From: CAYUAI01 sp964442745
GTDB taxonomy: Bacteria > Pseudomonadota > Gammaproteobacteria > S012-40
Direction: 5' to 3'
Assembly: GCA_964442745.1 (NCBI GenBank)
Contig: CAYUAI010000004.1
Coordinates: 60,835-124,834, forward strand
Length of the DNA: 64,000 bases
Positions 34,480 through 44,220 of this stretch are shown here, piece after piece (within the stretch, counting starts at the first letter, position 1; each line of letters opens with the position of its first letter). Made by a program: the position numbers and the translations under genes. The notes below the pieces were generated by a model, which saw nothing but the letters and a program-made list of their open reading frames with translations, did not search any database and was not told the origin of the DNA.

Positions 34480-37299
34480 ATGCTAGTTGACACGATACTA
34501 TTCGACCAAATTCGCACACGCTTTATTGAGTTAAATCAACATAAGCTCCATAAAACCCAAGAAATTATGCGAAAACGCCAAAGAGATTTCTTGGACGTAT
34601 TGCCTTTGCTATTTCACGTCAACCATGCATCACTTCCGGGGTTTATTAGTAAAGACGCCCCTTTCGGCGTCACCGCTTATAGCCCCTCGGCAGAAATCAT
34701 TGCCAACACTAAAAAATTATTTGGCACGTTTACCATGGAAAAAAGATCGGAATGGTATTTTGGTATTCATTCGATTTTTTTAATGGGGAGCAGTGGCACA
34801 CTGGCTTTTTCTAGCAAAAGCGACTTCGACATTTGGCTATGTCATAGTCCAAAATTAAAACCAGAGTCCTTAGAACTTTTACAACGAAAAGCCACCACCA
34901 TTGAAAAATGGGCCGAAGGCTTAGGTCTAGAGGTCCATTTTTTCTTAATGAACGCCGAGACATTTCGCAAAGGTGAAATATTAGATCTCTCTAGCGAAAG
35001 CAGCGGCAGCACCCAATTCAAGCTCTTGCTCGATGAATTTTATCGCACCAGTATTTGGGTGGCTGGTCGCACCCCCTTATGGTGGTTAATTCCTCCCGAA
35101 GAAGAACATAACTATGAAGCCATCAAAAAAAATATTGAAGACAAACAAATACTTTCTGTTGAAGAATATATCGATTTTGGCCCCATTCCTGAAATTCCTA
35201 CCACCGAACTCTTTGGCGCCGCTATTTGGCATATCTACAAAGGTATTAGCTCACCCTATAAGTCCATATTAAAAATTACTGCCATTGAGGCCTATGCCAA
35301 CGATTACCAAAAAGGGATACCGCTTTGTCAAGAATTTAAGCAAATGGTACACGACAACATTACTGATTTAGAACTATTAGATCCATACACCATGATGCTG
35401 CGCCGACTGGAGCGATATTTAAGCAATACTCAAGAGACATTACGGATTGAAATCATTCGAAGGTGTTTTTATATCAAACTCGATTTACCACTGAGTTCAA
35501 GCAATCTTAGCGACAACTGGCGAACTAAAGCTGTCAAACAACTGGTGACCGAATGGCACTGGGATGACGCACAAATTGCATTACTCGATTCACGCAAAGA
35601 TTGGAAAATAAACCATGTTACCGAAGAGCGCAAGTTACTCGTTGATCACTTAACCAAAAGTTATTTGTTTTTATCTGACTTTGCCCGCAACAACGCCGAA
35701 TCATTGATGGTAAAAGAACAAGACATTGCCGTTTTAGGGCGCAAATTGTACGCGGCATTTGATCGTAAACCCGGAAAAATTGATATTATCAATCGAGGTA
35801 TTGCAGACAATACCCACGAAGACATATTATCAATCATCCGCGCCCAGGGAAAAGACAAATCAGAACAATGGTTATTATATCAAGGAAAAGTGAGCGGCGC
35901 CCAAGCAAAAGAACACTCCCCGATTAAGCGATCTCATAGTTTGGTCGAAGTACTGGCCTGGGCTTATTTCAATCAGGTCAGTGAGGCAAGGACGGGCATT
36001 CTGATGCACGCCCCCGGCTCAATGCTAACAAACATCGAACTCAGCTCAATCAATGATCACATTGAAAAATTATCGCCGAATGCCAAATTACCTTACGCCA
36101 GTGCAGAAGAATTACTCAGTACGCCTAAAATAATAGGCTCTGCCGTTTTTATTAATGTCGGACAGGTACCAACCTTCGCCAAAACCGTATCCGATAAAAC
36201 GATTGCTTCTGGGCAAACAGATATGCTAAAAACCGGTGACGTTAAAAATAGTTTTATCATTTCTATCGAGCATATTTTTTTCACCACTTGGCATGAAGTC
36301 TTCGTATATAAGTATAATAATATACAAGGTTTAATCGAGTGGTATTGTCATTCAGTTCGGTTTAGCTTGGAAGAAAATTCAGAAATCATGCCATCACTTC
36401 CTGAGTTTTACAGCTTTTCATCGCATTTTGGCAAAACCCTAGCCAATCGTATTAAAGAAGTACTGGAAGATATCTGTGGGCATTTTTTTCCTGCCCATAT
36501 CAATAAACGTTATATCCTAGAAGCCGCCGGCCATTTTTACGTCATCTATTTAGAAAACAAAAATATCGACTGGAAGCAATGCAATAACATCAAGAGCCTA
36601 TTGTCTTTTTTAGAAAAACCGACAACCACCGCTTGCGAAACCAAAATAGAACAAAAAACATTAACTCAAACGATCATCCCACTTATTTTTAGTCACCATC
36701 AACCCAATGCCGTACAAATTTTTATTCATAATAATGAATCATTATCTGATTTCTATATCTTGGATGAATATGGATCACTCTCACATATACAAAGTAGCAA
36801 AAAAGACAGTACAAGCTTATTAGATCATTACATTATCTTCTTCAACGCCATTATGACACGCCAATCTCAAAACGTAAAACTGTCTAAAAAACAGAAATCC
36901 AGCGCCCATATTGCACTGAAAATTTATCAAGTTCAAAAACAAAATCTATCGTATACGCTCAACGAATTAAACAACACAGAAATTAATCGCACCCGGCATT
37001 ATTATAATGTCCAAGTGATCGGTAACGTCAACAATAAAAAGGCCGTGTTTAGCCTCTATTGTAATGAAAAAAAGTTTAGCTCAGAACAATATGGTGATGC
37101 ACTTTTTGCCAAAGTTTGCCAACACATTTTAGCGCAACGATCAAATAAGGAAAAATACCCCATTTACATTACCGATCTTAATTTACACCCATCATTAACC
37201 CAAACTGAGCCAAATGCATTTGTCCCTTCAATCTATTTTTTGAGATATAAAAAACGCATTGAAGATCGACTGAACCAAGCACTCAGAGCTTTACTGTAA
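34480..37299 (+). CDS. cyaA: Class I adenylate cyclase
   Basis: The 939-residue protein makes cAMP. The N-terminal class I catalytic domain carries the nucleotidyltransferase-like motif GSSGTLAFSSKSDFDIWLCH, with the metal-binding DxD, and LEVHFFLMN; the C-terminal half is the diverged regulatory region. It is longer than E. coli CyaA (848) and close to the Pseudomonas enzyme. No clear ribosome-binding site precedes ATG 34480. cAMP signalling through a CRP-type regulator is expected, but no crp gene is in the window. The 3' end overlaps the convergent lipoprotein gene by 9 bases. Confidence 0.93.
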   Translation: MLVDTILFDQIRTRFIELNQHKLHKTQEIMRKRQRDFLDVLPLLFHVNHASLPGFISKDAPFGVTAYSPSAEIIANTKKLFGTFTMEKRSEWYFGIHSIFLMGSSGTLAFSSKSDFDIWLCHSPKLKPESLELLQRKATTIEKWAEGLGLEVHFFLMNAETFRKGEILDLSSESSGSTQFKLLLDEFYRTSIWVAGRTPLWWLIPPEEEHNYEAIKKNIEDKQILSVEEYIDFGPIPEIPTTELFGAAIWHIYKGISSPYKSILKITAIEAYANDYQKGIPLCQEFKQMVHDNITDLELLDPYTMMLRRLERYLSNTQETLRIEIIRRCFYIKLDLPLSSSNLSDNWRTKAVKQLVTEWHWDDAQIALLDSRKDWKINHVTEERKLLVDHLTKSYLFLSDFARNNAESLMVKEQDIAVLGRKLYAAFDRKPGKIDIINRGIADNTHEDILSIIRAQGKDKSEQWLLYQGKVSGAQAKEHSPIKRSHSLVEVLAWAYFNQVSEARTGILMHAPGSMLTNIELSSINDHIEKLSPNAKLPYASAEELLSTPKIIGSAVFINVGQVPTFAKTVSDKTIASGQTDMLKTGDVKNSFIISIEHIFFTTWHEVFVYKYNNIQGLIEWYCHSVRFSLEENSEIMPSLPEFYSFSSHFGKTLANRIKEVLEDICGHFFPAHINKRYILEAAGHFYVIYLENKNIDWKQCNNIKSLLSFLEKPTTTACETKIEQKTLTQTIIPLIFSHHQPNAVQIFIHNNESLSDFYILDEYGSLSHIQSSKKDSTSLLDHYIIFFNAIMTRQSQNVKLSKKQKSSAHIALKIYQVQKQNLSYTLNELNNTEINRTRHYYNVQVIGNVNNKKAVFSLYCNEKKFSSEQYGDALFAKVCQHILAQRSNKEKYPIYITDLNLHPSLTQTEPNAFVPSIYFLRYKKRIEDRLNQALRALL

Positions 37300-37734
37300 A
37301 TTCTCGATACCAGACAACTTACTTGATTCGATTTTATGTGCATAAATCAGGAACGGTTCATCTGAATTGAATTTTTGTAACATCGTCACCGTTTCTTTGG
37401 CCAAACCATTTTCGTATTTTGAATTAAACTGATACATATAAAAGCGTGCGGTTAGGCGATCATCAGCCACTTTATGCTTCATATCCATCCGCACGATCTT
37501 ACCCAATTTAGTCTCAACGCTCCTATGAAGTCGTTGCCAACCGTCCTTTGAGCGCACATTGAAAAAATCATCAGAACAATACTGAAAAGCTTTTTCATAC
37601 TCTCCATTGTGAACCGCATTCAGATAATTCGTTGCTAAAGCCTGTGCGTCAGCATCTGATGCTATTTCTTGTGAATCACACCCACTCAATAAGACAAGGC
37701 ACGCCACACATAGCATAAACCAAACATACTTCAT
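37291..37734 (-). CDS. Small lipoprotein with NTF2-like domain
   Basis: The 147-residue protein has a lipoprotein signal with lipobox LLSGC (Cys20). The mature part carries ALATNYLNAVHNGEYEKAFQY and DDRLTARFYMYQ, which resemble DUF4019/NTF2-like lipoproteins. The function is not known. It lies 10 bases downstream of the SPOR gene on the same strand and is probably co-transcribed with it. Confidence 0.7.
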   Translation of the reverse strand: MKYVWFMLCVACLVLLSGCDSQEIASDADAQALATNYLNAVHNGEYEKAFQYCSDDFFNVRSKDGWQRLHRSVETKLGKIVRMDMKHKVADDRLTARFYMYQFNSKYENGLAKETVTMLQKFNSDEPFLIYAHKIESSKLSGIENLQ

Positions 37735-37744
37735 TATATCTCCT

Positions 37745-38353
37745 CTAGATACGCATTAATAATGTATCAATTTTGTTACTGTGTAAAAATTCACGAATTT
37801 CATTTATTTGAGCCACATTATCATAGGGTCCCACTTGAACCCGGTGCCAAATCTGATTATCTTTGATCACAACTTTTTGAATACTTGATTGAATTCCCAA
37901 CAAAGCCAAACTGGCTTTGCGTTGATCGGCATCAACATGCCGCCGAAATGATCCTGCTTGTAAAATAAAAGCTGGAAGCTTAGCTGCCGATTCTATCATC
38001 GGCAGCGGTGAAGAACTGGTTATTTTCTGCAACGGTAATCGCACCTTGGAGTCTTCGCTTGGCACAACCACTCTATCGTGTTTTAGCACTTGATAAAATT
38101 CAAAATTAGAATGCTCATTAACACCCGTTGCCATGGATTTCTCTTCAACCGATGATGTGGCCTCCAATGAACCTGTTGCTTTTTCACCTTGCACGACCAT
38201 CACCTTAGCATCGTTTTTTCCATCGCTTTGCAGGTAAACCAAAAATGCCATAAACAAACCAATCAATAATCCGGTAGACAGCCATAACCAGCCTGGAATC
38301 TGCTTAGGCGATTGATGCCCTGCAGATTTTATATTTTTATAGTCCTTTGCCAT
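37745..38353 (-). CDS. SPOR-domain membrane protein (FtsN-like)
   Basis: The 202-residue protein has a cytoplasmic N terminus, one membrane helix (about residues 23-42, WLWLSTGLLIGLFMAFLVYL), a Ser/Thr-rich linker and a C-terminal SPOR domain (about 126-202) with FILQAGSFRR and WHRVQVGPYD. SPOR domains bind denuded septal peptidoglycan. In gammaproteobacteria such a gene often follows argS; here that neighbour is not seen. FtsN or a DamX/DedD-like role cannot be separated. Confidence 0.85.
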   Translation of the reverse strand: MAKDYKNIKSAGHQSPKQIPGWLWLSTGLLIGLFMAFLVYLQSDGKNDAKVMVVQGEKATGSLEATSSVEEKSMATGVNEHSNFEFYQVLKHDRVVVPSEDSKVRLPLQKITSSSPLPMIESAAKLPAFILQAGSFRRHVDADQRKASLALLGIQSSIQKVVIKDNQIWHRVQVGPYDNVAQINEIREFLHSNKIDTLLMRI

Positions 38354-38496
38354 AATCAGGTTATCTCCGGCGTTAAAAAATGGACACCTTTCAAGCGCTC
38401 ACTCTGCACTGAAAAGTAAAAAGCAGCACATACAGCAAATAGGTAAAACATTCACCAGACTTAAATAACTAAATATACATTCTACCGAGATAACAT

Positions 38497-39090
38497 TCAA
38501 TAACCACCGAGGCGCTCCTCAGTACCAGCAATCAGACTTTTAATATTAGAACGGTGACGATAAAAAAGTAGCAAAGACACCAATATATTCATCAAAACGA
38601 AAACACCCACATCCGATAAATAAAGCATATACAGTGGCGACATTACCGCTGCCACTAATGCCGCTAATGAAGAAATTTTAGAAACTAAAACGACGAGCAA
38701 CCAGGTAATCAATACGAATAAACCCACCGGCCAGGCAATCGCTAATAATACACCCAACGCCGTGGCCACCCCTTTACCTCCTCGAAATTTAAAAAATACC
38801 GGATAAAGATGCCCCAAAAATACGGCTAAGCCGACCAAAGCCAAAAAACCTGTTGATATACCAAGTGCTTTACCAATCATCACAGGTAGCCAACCCTTCA
38901 AGATATCCCCAAGCAAGGTGAATATCGCCGCCTTTTTCCCTCCAACGCGCAACACATTTGTTGCCCCCGGATTTTTCGATCCTTTCATGCGAGGATCAGG
39001 TAATCCCATGGCTTTTGATATAAGTACTGCCGAGGAAACAGAGCCGACTAAATAAGCAACTCCAATGAGAATAACCTCTGTCCACATCAT
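38497..39090 (-). CDS. plsY: Glycerol-3-phosphate acyltransferase PlsY
   Basis: The polytopic enzyme makes lysophosphatidic acid from acyl phosphate. It has the conserved GSKNPGATNVLRVGGKKAA and FRGGKGVATALG loops and about five membrane helices, 197 residues from ATG 39090. The frame reaches 39117, but ATG 39090 follows AAAGGG at a usable distance and aligns with the family start. It is divergent from folB, as is usual in gammaproteobacteria. Confidence 0.94.
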   Translation of the reverse strand: MMWTEVILIGVAYLVGSVSSAVLISKAMGLPDPRMKGSKNPGATNVLRVGGKKAAIFTLLGDILKGWLPVMIGKALGISTGFLALVGLAVFLGHLYPVFFKFRGGKGVATALGVLLAIAWPVGLFVLITWLLVVLVSKISSLAALVAAVMSPLYMLYLSDVGVFVLMNILVSLLLFYRHRSNIKSLIAGTEERLGGY

Positions 39091-39325
39091 AACATTTAAC
39101 CCTTTGAGATCACACAATCAACTAAAATAAACCCATTACAAAGAGGGGATAAAAAACATTCCACAAATTCGAACAGAATTATATACTGCTTTTTTCATTC
39201 AGGCAGGATTATTAACCATCAACACGCTACTTATATTGTGTATAATTGCCTATCAAATTTTAACCCCAGCCGCTTTATTTCGATACAGAGCAAATAAGGC
39301 AGCCAAAACCTTGAACCTTGAAACA

Positions 39326-39682
39326 ATGGATATTATTTACCTTTCTGACTTAAAAATAGAAACCATTATCGGCATCTATGAATGGGAGCGAAAAGTTAAA
39401 CAAACCGTCAGCCTCGAATTACAGATGGCCGCCAACATCCGTAAATCAGCGGAAACTGACACCATTGATGATACACTGAACTATAAAGCGGTTGCCAAAC
39501 GCCTCATCGACTTTGTTGAGGAAAGCAATTATCAATTGATAGAAACTCTAGCAGAAAAAATCACAGAAATTGTCCTGACTGAATTTAATGTGCCTTGGGT
39601 AAAGTTAAAACTCAGCAAACCCGGCGCCATTCGAGGCGCCAAAGATGTCGGCATTATCATCGAACGTAGTCAAACCCCTTAA
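39326..39682 (+). CDS. folB: Dihydroneopterin aldolase
   Basis: The 118-residue enzyme acts in folate synthesis, converting dihydroneopterin to the hydroxymethyl derivative. It begins MDIIYLSDLKIETIIGIYEWER and has the NYKAVAKRL, LIETLAEKI and KLSKPGAIRGAKDVGI segments. The frame is open from 39236, but the family begins at ATG 39326. folK starts 10 bases after the stop and uses its product. Confidence 0.95.
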   Translation: MDIIYLSDLKIETIIGIYEWERKVKQTVSLELQMAANIRKSAETDTIDDTLNYKAVAKRLIDFVEESNYQLIETLAEKITEIVLTEFNVPWVKLKLSKPGAIRGAKDVGIIIERSQTP

Positions 39683-39692
39683 CTCTTCAGAT

Positions 39693-40190
39693 ATGGTCGA
39701 AATATACGTTAGCCTAGGCAGCAATATCAATCAGCACCATTACATTAGAGCCGCTGTCAAAGCGCTTCGCCACCAATATGGCTCCATCGCGCTCTCACCC
39801 GTTTATGAAAGTATTGCCATGGGTTTTGCGGGTGATAATTTTTACAATTTGGTCGGCCAATTTAACACCACGCAAACCATAACAGAGGTCACCCAACAAC
39901 TCACTTTGATTGAAGATGCCAATGATCGTGAACGCAACGGTCCACGCTTTGGCCCACGCACCTTAGACATTGACTTATTATTATACGGTGACCTGATTAT
40001 CAACAACGATCAATTACAACTGCCCCGTAAAGAAATCACCAAATACGCCTTTGTTTTACGGCCATTGGCAGATATTGCCCCGCAACGAATCGATCCTGTG
40101 CTTAAAAAAACCTATCAGGAATTATGGGAAAAACTCGATACCACCCACCAACGACTCTGGCAAATACCTTTTGATTTTGATCCACCATAA
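39693..40190 (+). CDS. folK: 6-hydroxymethyldihydropterin pyrophosphokinase
   Basis: The 165-residue kinase carries out the next folate step. The conserved SLGSNI and signature GPRFGPRTLDIDLLLYG are intact. I take ATG 39693 (MVEIYVSLGSN) because the frame before it overlaps folB and is not conserved. It forms an operon with folB and is convergent with the pteridine-reductase-like gene. Confidence 0.95.
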   Translation: MVEIYVSLGSNINQHHYIRAAVKALRHQYGSIALSPVYESIAMGFAGDNFYNLVGQFNTTQTITEVTQQLTLIEDANDRERNGPRFGPRTLDIDLLLYGDLIINNDQLQLPRKEITKYAFVLRPLADIAPQRIDPVLKKTYQELWEKLDTTHQRLWQIPFDFDPP

Positions 40191-40206
40191 GGTCGTAAAA
40201 AAATAA

Positions 40207-40989
40207 TCAACTTGTCAACGTACGTCCACCATCCACCGCCAGTACCTGCCCAGTGGTATACGTTGCGTCCCTGACCAAATATAAAACCGCCTTGGCAATA
40301 TCTTTAGGTTCGCCAGTTCTTTTGAGCGCCGTTCGGGCAATGATTTGTTCCTTTTCCTGCTCGCCAATGCTCTCCGGCCACAAAATGGCACCGGGTGCCA
40401 CCGCATTCACCCGAACGCTGTAAGGCGCTAACTCCTTAGCTAACGCTTTTGTTAACATCACCAAACCGGCCTTAGCAATACAATACACGGAGTAAGCTTT
40501 CAAGGGGCGATCAGCGTGGATATCCACAATATTCACAATGCATCCGTTGCTTTTCTGTAAATAAGGCGCGGCGGCTTGCGCCAAAAAAAAGGGCGCTTTC
40601 AAATTGCTACCAAGCAAATCTTCCCAATGCACCTCGGTCACCTGTCCGACAGGCGTTTCATAATAGCTCGATGCATTATTGATCAATACATCCAATCGCC
40701 CCCAGCAAGCCTGCGCTTGTGCCACCAAATCAGGTAACGCTGCCGTGTGATGTAAATCAGCCTGCAACAACTTGACTGAGTTAGCACGGCAACCATTTAA
40801 TTCGGCCGCCAACTGTTCAGCAGGCTGCCGAGAGTGACGGTAATGCAATACAATATTCGCTCCACAAGCATGCAGCATTTTTACCATAGACGCCCCAACA
40901 CGGTGTGCCGCTCCAGTAATTAAAACAACCTGATCAATCAATGAGTCAATATTATGTTGCATACCAAATTTCCTAGCAAGCCGCTCCAA
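40207..40989 (-). CDS. SDR oxidoreductase, probable pteridine reductase
   Basis: The 260-residue short-chain dehydrogenase has LITGAAHRVGASMVK, whose TGx3RxG variant is typical of pteridine reductases, and the catalytic YSVYCIAK (YxxxK). INNASSYYETPVG replaces the more usual NNAG. Pteridine reductases reduce dihydrobiopterin/dihydrofolate, which fits the folB-folK neighbours. The frame extends beyond the better ATG (MQHNIDSLIDQ) at about 40962. The exact substrate is inferred. Confidence 0.85.
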   Translation of the reverse strand: MERLARKFGMQHNIDSLIDQVVLITGAAHRVGASMVKMLHACGANIVLHYRHSRQPAEQLAAELNGCRANSVKLLQADLHHTAALPDLVAQAQACWGRLDVLINNASSYYETPVGQVTEVHWEDLLGSNLKAPFFLAQAAAPYLQKSNGCIVNIVDIHADRPLKAYSVYCIAKAGLVMLTKALAKELAPYSVRVNAVAPGAILWPESIGEQEKEQIIARTALKRTGEPKDIAKAVLYLVRDATYTTGQVLAVDGGRTLTS

Positions 40990-41043
40990 AACAGCGAGAT
41001 TACGTCGTCCATTCCTAATCCTAACTTACTTGTCATTGAATGA

Positions 41044-41889
41044 TCAAAAAAAGAAACCAAAATTCACTGATAGTCCAAAATTACCCTTCCTTACCCGACT
41101 CTCTATGCGAACAGTCGATGTTTTTTTTCGTAAAATAGACACCCCAAAAATCGCCAACCAATTTTCTACCGAATTGACCCGCTGAACGTCATCACTCGCT
41201 AGTTTAAATTCAGCCGACCCATCAACACAGCGAAAATTCGCTTGATAATTCACATTACTACGCTGAACCGAGTATTCCATCCCCATGTAGGGGAACACCG
41301 CTAAATCCTCACTGACAGAAATTTCACTTGCTAATAAACCACCGATCGCCGCATGGTAAACACGCCCTGACATACGAATGTTATATGCTAACTTCACATT
41401 ACATCGAGTATCCGGATCAGGTGTTGGATTATCAAATTCAGAGACATAAGACTGAGTCACATGAAAAGCACCAAAAGGAATCAGTTGTACTTTGCCAATT
41501 TCCGCCAAAATAAGCCGAGCCCCCCCTCCGACAAATAAGGGAGTACCCGCCGGCGTTTCTAAGTCATTATATAATCCAAAATCCGTATAAATAGAAAATT
41601 TATCAGACAAAACCAGCGTCGGCCTAATCGCAAGAATATTTATCACATTACTCTCGGTAATCACTTCCGAATCCGTGCTTTGCAAAGATTTATTATTGTG
41701 ACGGGCTAAAGATATAGCCATTTCTCGGCGATATTCTTCTAAAATTACCTCCATATAGAGTTTTTTATCAGGCTCGGTAAAAATATGGCTTCCCACATCA
41801 AAAGCCAAGACCTCAAGGCTGGAAAAACACACACTACCCAAAAAAAGGATTCGTGAAATCAATAAGGTAATTTTTCGTTCAACACACAT
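41044..41889 (-). CDS. Probable outer-membrane beta-barrel protein
   Basis: I do not recognise the family of this 281-residue protein. A signal peptide is visible (about residues 1-29, hydrophobic LLISRILFLGSVCFSSLEVLA), the rest alternates polar and hydrophobic residues in many short stretches, and the protein ends in NFGFFF, an aromatic C terminus typical of barrel proteins. Two segments suggest paired strands, IYTDFGLYNDLETPAG and FPYMGMEYSVQ. It is on the opposite strand to its neighbours. Confidence 0.55.
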   Translation of the reverse strand: MCVERKITLLISRILFLGSVCFSSLEVLAFDVGSHIFTEPDKKLYMEVILEEYRREMAISLARHNNKSLQSTDSEVITESNVINILAIRPTLVLSDKFSIYTDFGLYNDLETPAGTPLFVGGGARLILAEIGKVQLIPFGAFHVTQSYVSEFDNPTPDPDTRCNVKLAYNIRMSGRVYHAAIGGLLASEISVSEDLAVFPYMGMEYSVQRSNVNYQANFRCVDGSAEFKLASDDVQRVNSVENWLAIFGVSILRKKTSTVRIESRVRKGNFGLSVNFGFFF

Positions 41890-42045
41890 AATAAACGTTT
41901 TAAAATTAATAATCGGCCCAATGACAGTTAATAGACAATATCGCTCTACTATTCTACTTCAGCCAGCCAATTATGTCATAATTGCATACCTCAATAACTT
42001 CCTAACAAAGCACCGCTAGCCACCATCAAAAATCCATAAAAAATA

Positions 42046-43239
42046 ATGAAAAATCAATATAATAAAATTTTCCCAGCGATCACTCCCGAGATTCAGACAC
42101 ATAGTGAACAGGTCAAAGCCACCATCCTTAACAAAATAAGACACACTGGCGATCGATTAAGTTTTGCAGACTACATGCAATTGGCGCTTTATTCGCCAGG
42201 GGAAGGATACTATGTCTCAGGCGCACAAAAATTCGGCGAATCCGGTGATTTTGTCACCGCCCCACAGATCTCCACGCTATACTCAAAGTGCCTAGCCAAA
42301 CAAATCAGCCAAGTATTAGCCCTCATCCCTGAAGGCAACATTCTTGAATTCGGCGCAGGCACCGGCATTATGGCGGCAGATATATTAATTGAATTGGAAA
42401 AATTGAAACAGTTACCTAACAAATACTGGATTTTAGAATTAAGCCCAGAATTAATGCAACGCCAACAACAAACCTTAGCCAGCAAAGCCCCCCATTTATT
42501 ACATCACCTGGCCTGGCTAGCCGCCCTCCCTGATCAAGCTTTTGGAGGCGTTATTTTAGCCAATGAAGTATTAGATGCGATGCCAGTGCATCTTGTGCAA
42601 CTCCATACTGCAGAGCATCATCAAGAATATTATGTCAGCGAAGAAAATGGCCAACTAAGTTGGCAGTTGGGTGAACTCAGCGATCCTAAACTCCTCAATG
42701 CGATAAAAAAAATAACTCACCCGATGGCAGAACCGTTAGCAACGAATTATCAAACAGAAATCAATTTACAGCTCACAGGATGGATCAATAGCCTATCTGA
42801 TATATTACACCATGGCGTTGCATTTATTATTGATTACGGCTTTCCTCGGCACGAGTACTATCATCCAGATCGAAGCCAAGGCACGTTAATGTGCCACTTC
42901 CAACATCACGCTCACCCGAACCCATTGATTTTGCCCGGCGTGCAAGACATTACCGCCCACGTCGATTTCACATCCGTGGCAGAGAATGCCATCGACGCCG
43001 GATTTTCTGTCATGGGTTACACCCATCAAGCTTATTTTTTATTAGGTGGCGGAATCGAAAAATACTTATTGGACATCGATCAGAACGACATCAGAACTTA
43101 CCTCGAATATAGTCAGCAAATAAAAAAACTGACCATGCCCAATGAAATGGGTGAATTATTTAAATGCATCGCCTTAGGCAAACGCATGGACATAAGCCTC
43201 ATGGGTTTTTCCATGATCGATCAACGGGCAAAACTCTAA
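42046..43239 (+). CDS. SAM-dependent methyltransferase, NDUFAF7/MidA family
   Basis: The 397-residue protein belongs to the DUF185 methyltransferase family, whose eukaryotic member dimethylates an arginine of a complex I subunit. It has FADYMQLALYSPGEGYYVSG, GDFVTAPQIS, the SAM motif ILEFGAGTGIMAADIL and FIIDYGFPRHEYYHPDRSQGT. In gammaproteobacteria such genes often lie beside the folB-folK-SDR group, as here. The bacterial substrate is unknown. Confidence 0.9.
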   Translation: MKNQYNKIFPAITPEIQTHSEQVKATILNKIRHTGDRLSFADYMQLALYSPGEGYYVSGAQKFGESGDFVTAPQISTLYSKCLAKQISQVLALIPEGNILEFGAGTGIMAADILIELEKLKQLPNKYWILELSPELMQRQQQTLASKAPHLLHHLAWLAALPDQAFGGVILANEVLDAMPVHLVQLHTAEHHQEYYVSEENGQLSWQLGELSDPKLLNAIKKITHPMAEPLATNYQTEINLQLTGWINSLSDILHHGVAFIIDYGFPRHEYYHPDRSQGTLMCHFQHHAHPNPLILPGVQDITAHVDFTSVAENAIDAGFSVMGYTHQAYFLLGGGIEKYLLDIDQNDIRTYLEYSQQIKKLTMPNEMGELFKCIALGKRMDISLMGFSMIDQRAKL

Positions 43240-43356
43240 GGAATGAGCCAAGACAAGCGGAAGGTAGGAGGCGAAACCGGGACGTTATTACGTGCCCATC
43301 CCTAAGCCTTTACATAATTTATTTCCATCATTATTAGTTGCCGAATACTGCCTTAG

Positions 43357-43362
43357 TATAAT
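43357..43362 (+). promoter_or_regulatory. -10 box before the amidase-like gene
   Basis: A perfect TATAAT lies 84 bases upstream of the GTG start. The -35 at the right distance (TTAGTT) is poor, so the promoter may need an activator. Confidence 0.4.
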
Positions 43363-43446
43363 GTATTTTCAACCTATAATTAAGGGCACCCGAACAGTTT
43401 ATTTTCTCCCAAAATTGATTCCATAAGAGAACATAGGAGTCGCACC

Positions 43447-44151
43447 GTGAATCTGAAAAAATTTAAAAATTATACTATTCGATTAGCGTTAACCTGTGGT
43501 TTATGCGGCCGCTATAAAAAATCAGTTTATTTGACTGGGATTACGATTTTTTTGATCGGTTTTTTAGTCTTAAATATATCACTTCGATATGATTGGGGGC
43601 TACCTGAGTCGGCGGATATCTATATTCAAGCCGGACACGAGGGTCGGGTAGGTGGTGCCACTGGAGCGGCGTCTACCTTTGGAAAAGAAATTGATTGGAC
43701 ACCGATTGTGGCTGACGAAGCGACAAAAATATTACGCAACGCCGGTATTCGAGTGATTCGTGCGAAAGCGGATCGCAGACGATTAAGTCGAGTGAAGCTG
43801 GCTTTATCAATACATTTTGATGGAAACCACAAACAATGCAGAACAGGTGCCTCAATCGGCTATGATGATCCGACAGATAAACCAGCGGCAGATCATTGGC
43901 GTGAAATTTATAGTGAATATTTTCCATTTAAATGGATGAATGATAATTTCACAAAAAATCTCAGCAATTATTATAACTTTAAGTACACGATGACTAAAGA
44001 TGCTGAGTTACTGCTTGAATTAGGTGATATTACGTGTGAACAGCAAGCAAAATGGATGAAAAAAAGGCTGAAACATCTTGGCCAAATTGTGGCTTTTTTT
44101 GCAAGCCAACGTATTGGCAATCAATCCATTGCAAAACCGCAAAAGATATAA
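43447..44151 (+). CDS. Membrane-anchored N-acetylmuramoyl-L-alanine amidase-like protein
   Basis: The 234-residue protein has one N-terminal membrane helix (about residues 28-47) with no clear cleavage site, then an Amidase_3-like domain. Candidate zinc ligands are His in IYIQAGHEGRVGG, Glu in VADEATKIL and His in LALSIHFDGN; the catalytic glutamate is in LLELGDITCEQQ. The first motif differs from the usual IDPGHGG. GTG 43447 follows AGGAG with 7-base spacing. It would cut the peptide stem from the glycan in the periplasm. It lies at the edge of the mobile region, with an IS66 remnant starting 11 bases after its stop. Confidence 0.75.
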   Translation: MNLKKFKNYTIRLALTCGLCGRYKKSVYLTGITIFLIGFLVLNISLRYDWGLPESADIYIQAGHEGRVGGATGAASTFGKEIDWTPIVADEATKILRNAGIRVIRAKADRRRLSRVKLALSIHFDGNHKQCRTGASIGYDDPTDKPAADHWREIYSEYFPFKWMNDNFTKNLSNYYNFKYTMTKDAELLLELGDITCEQQAKWMKKRLKHLGQIVAFFASQRIGNQSIAKPQKI

Positions 44152-44220
44152 AAATTTTTAGCCGTTCACCTACCTCACCCATAAAATAATTGCAACAAAG
44201 CTGAAAGAGAATAGGCGACA

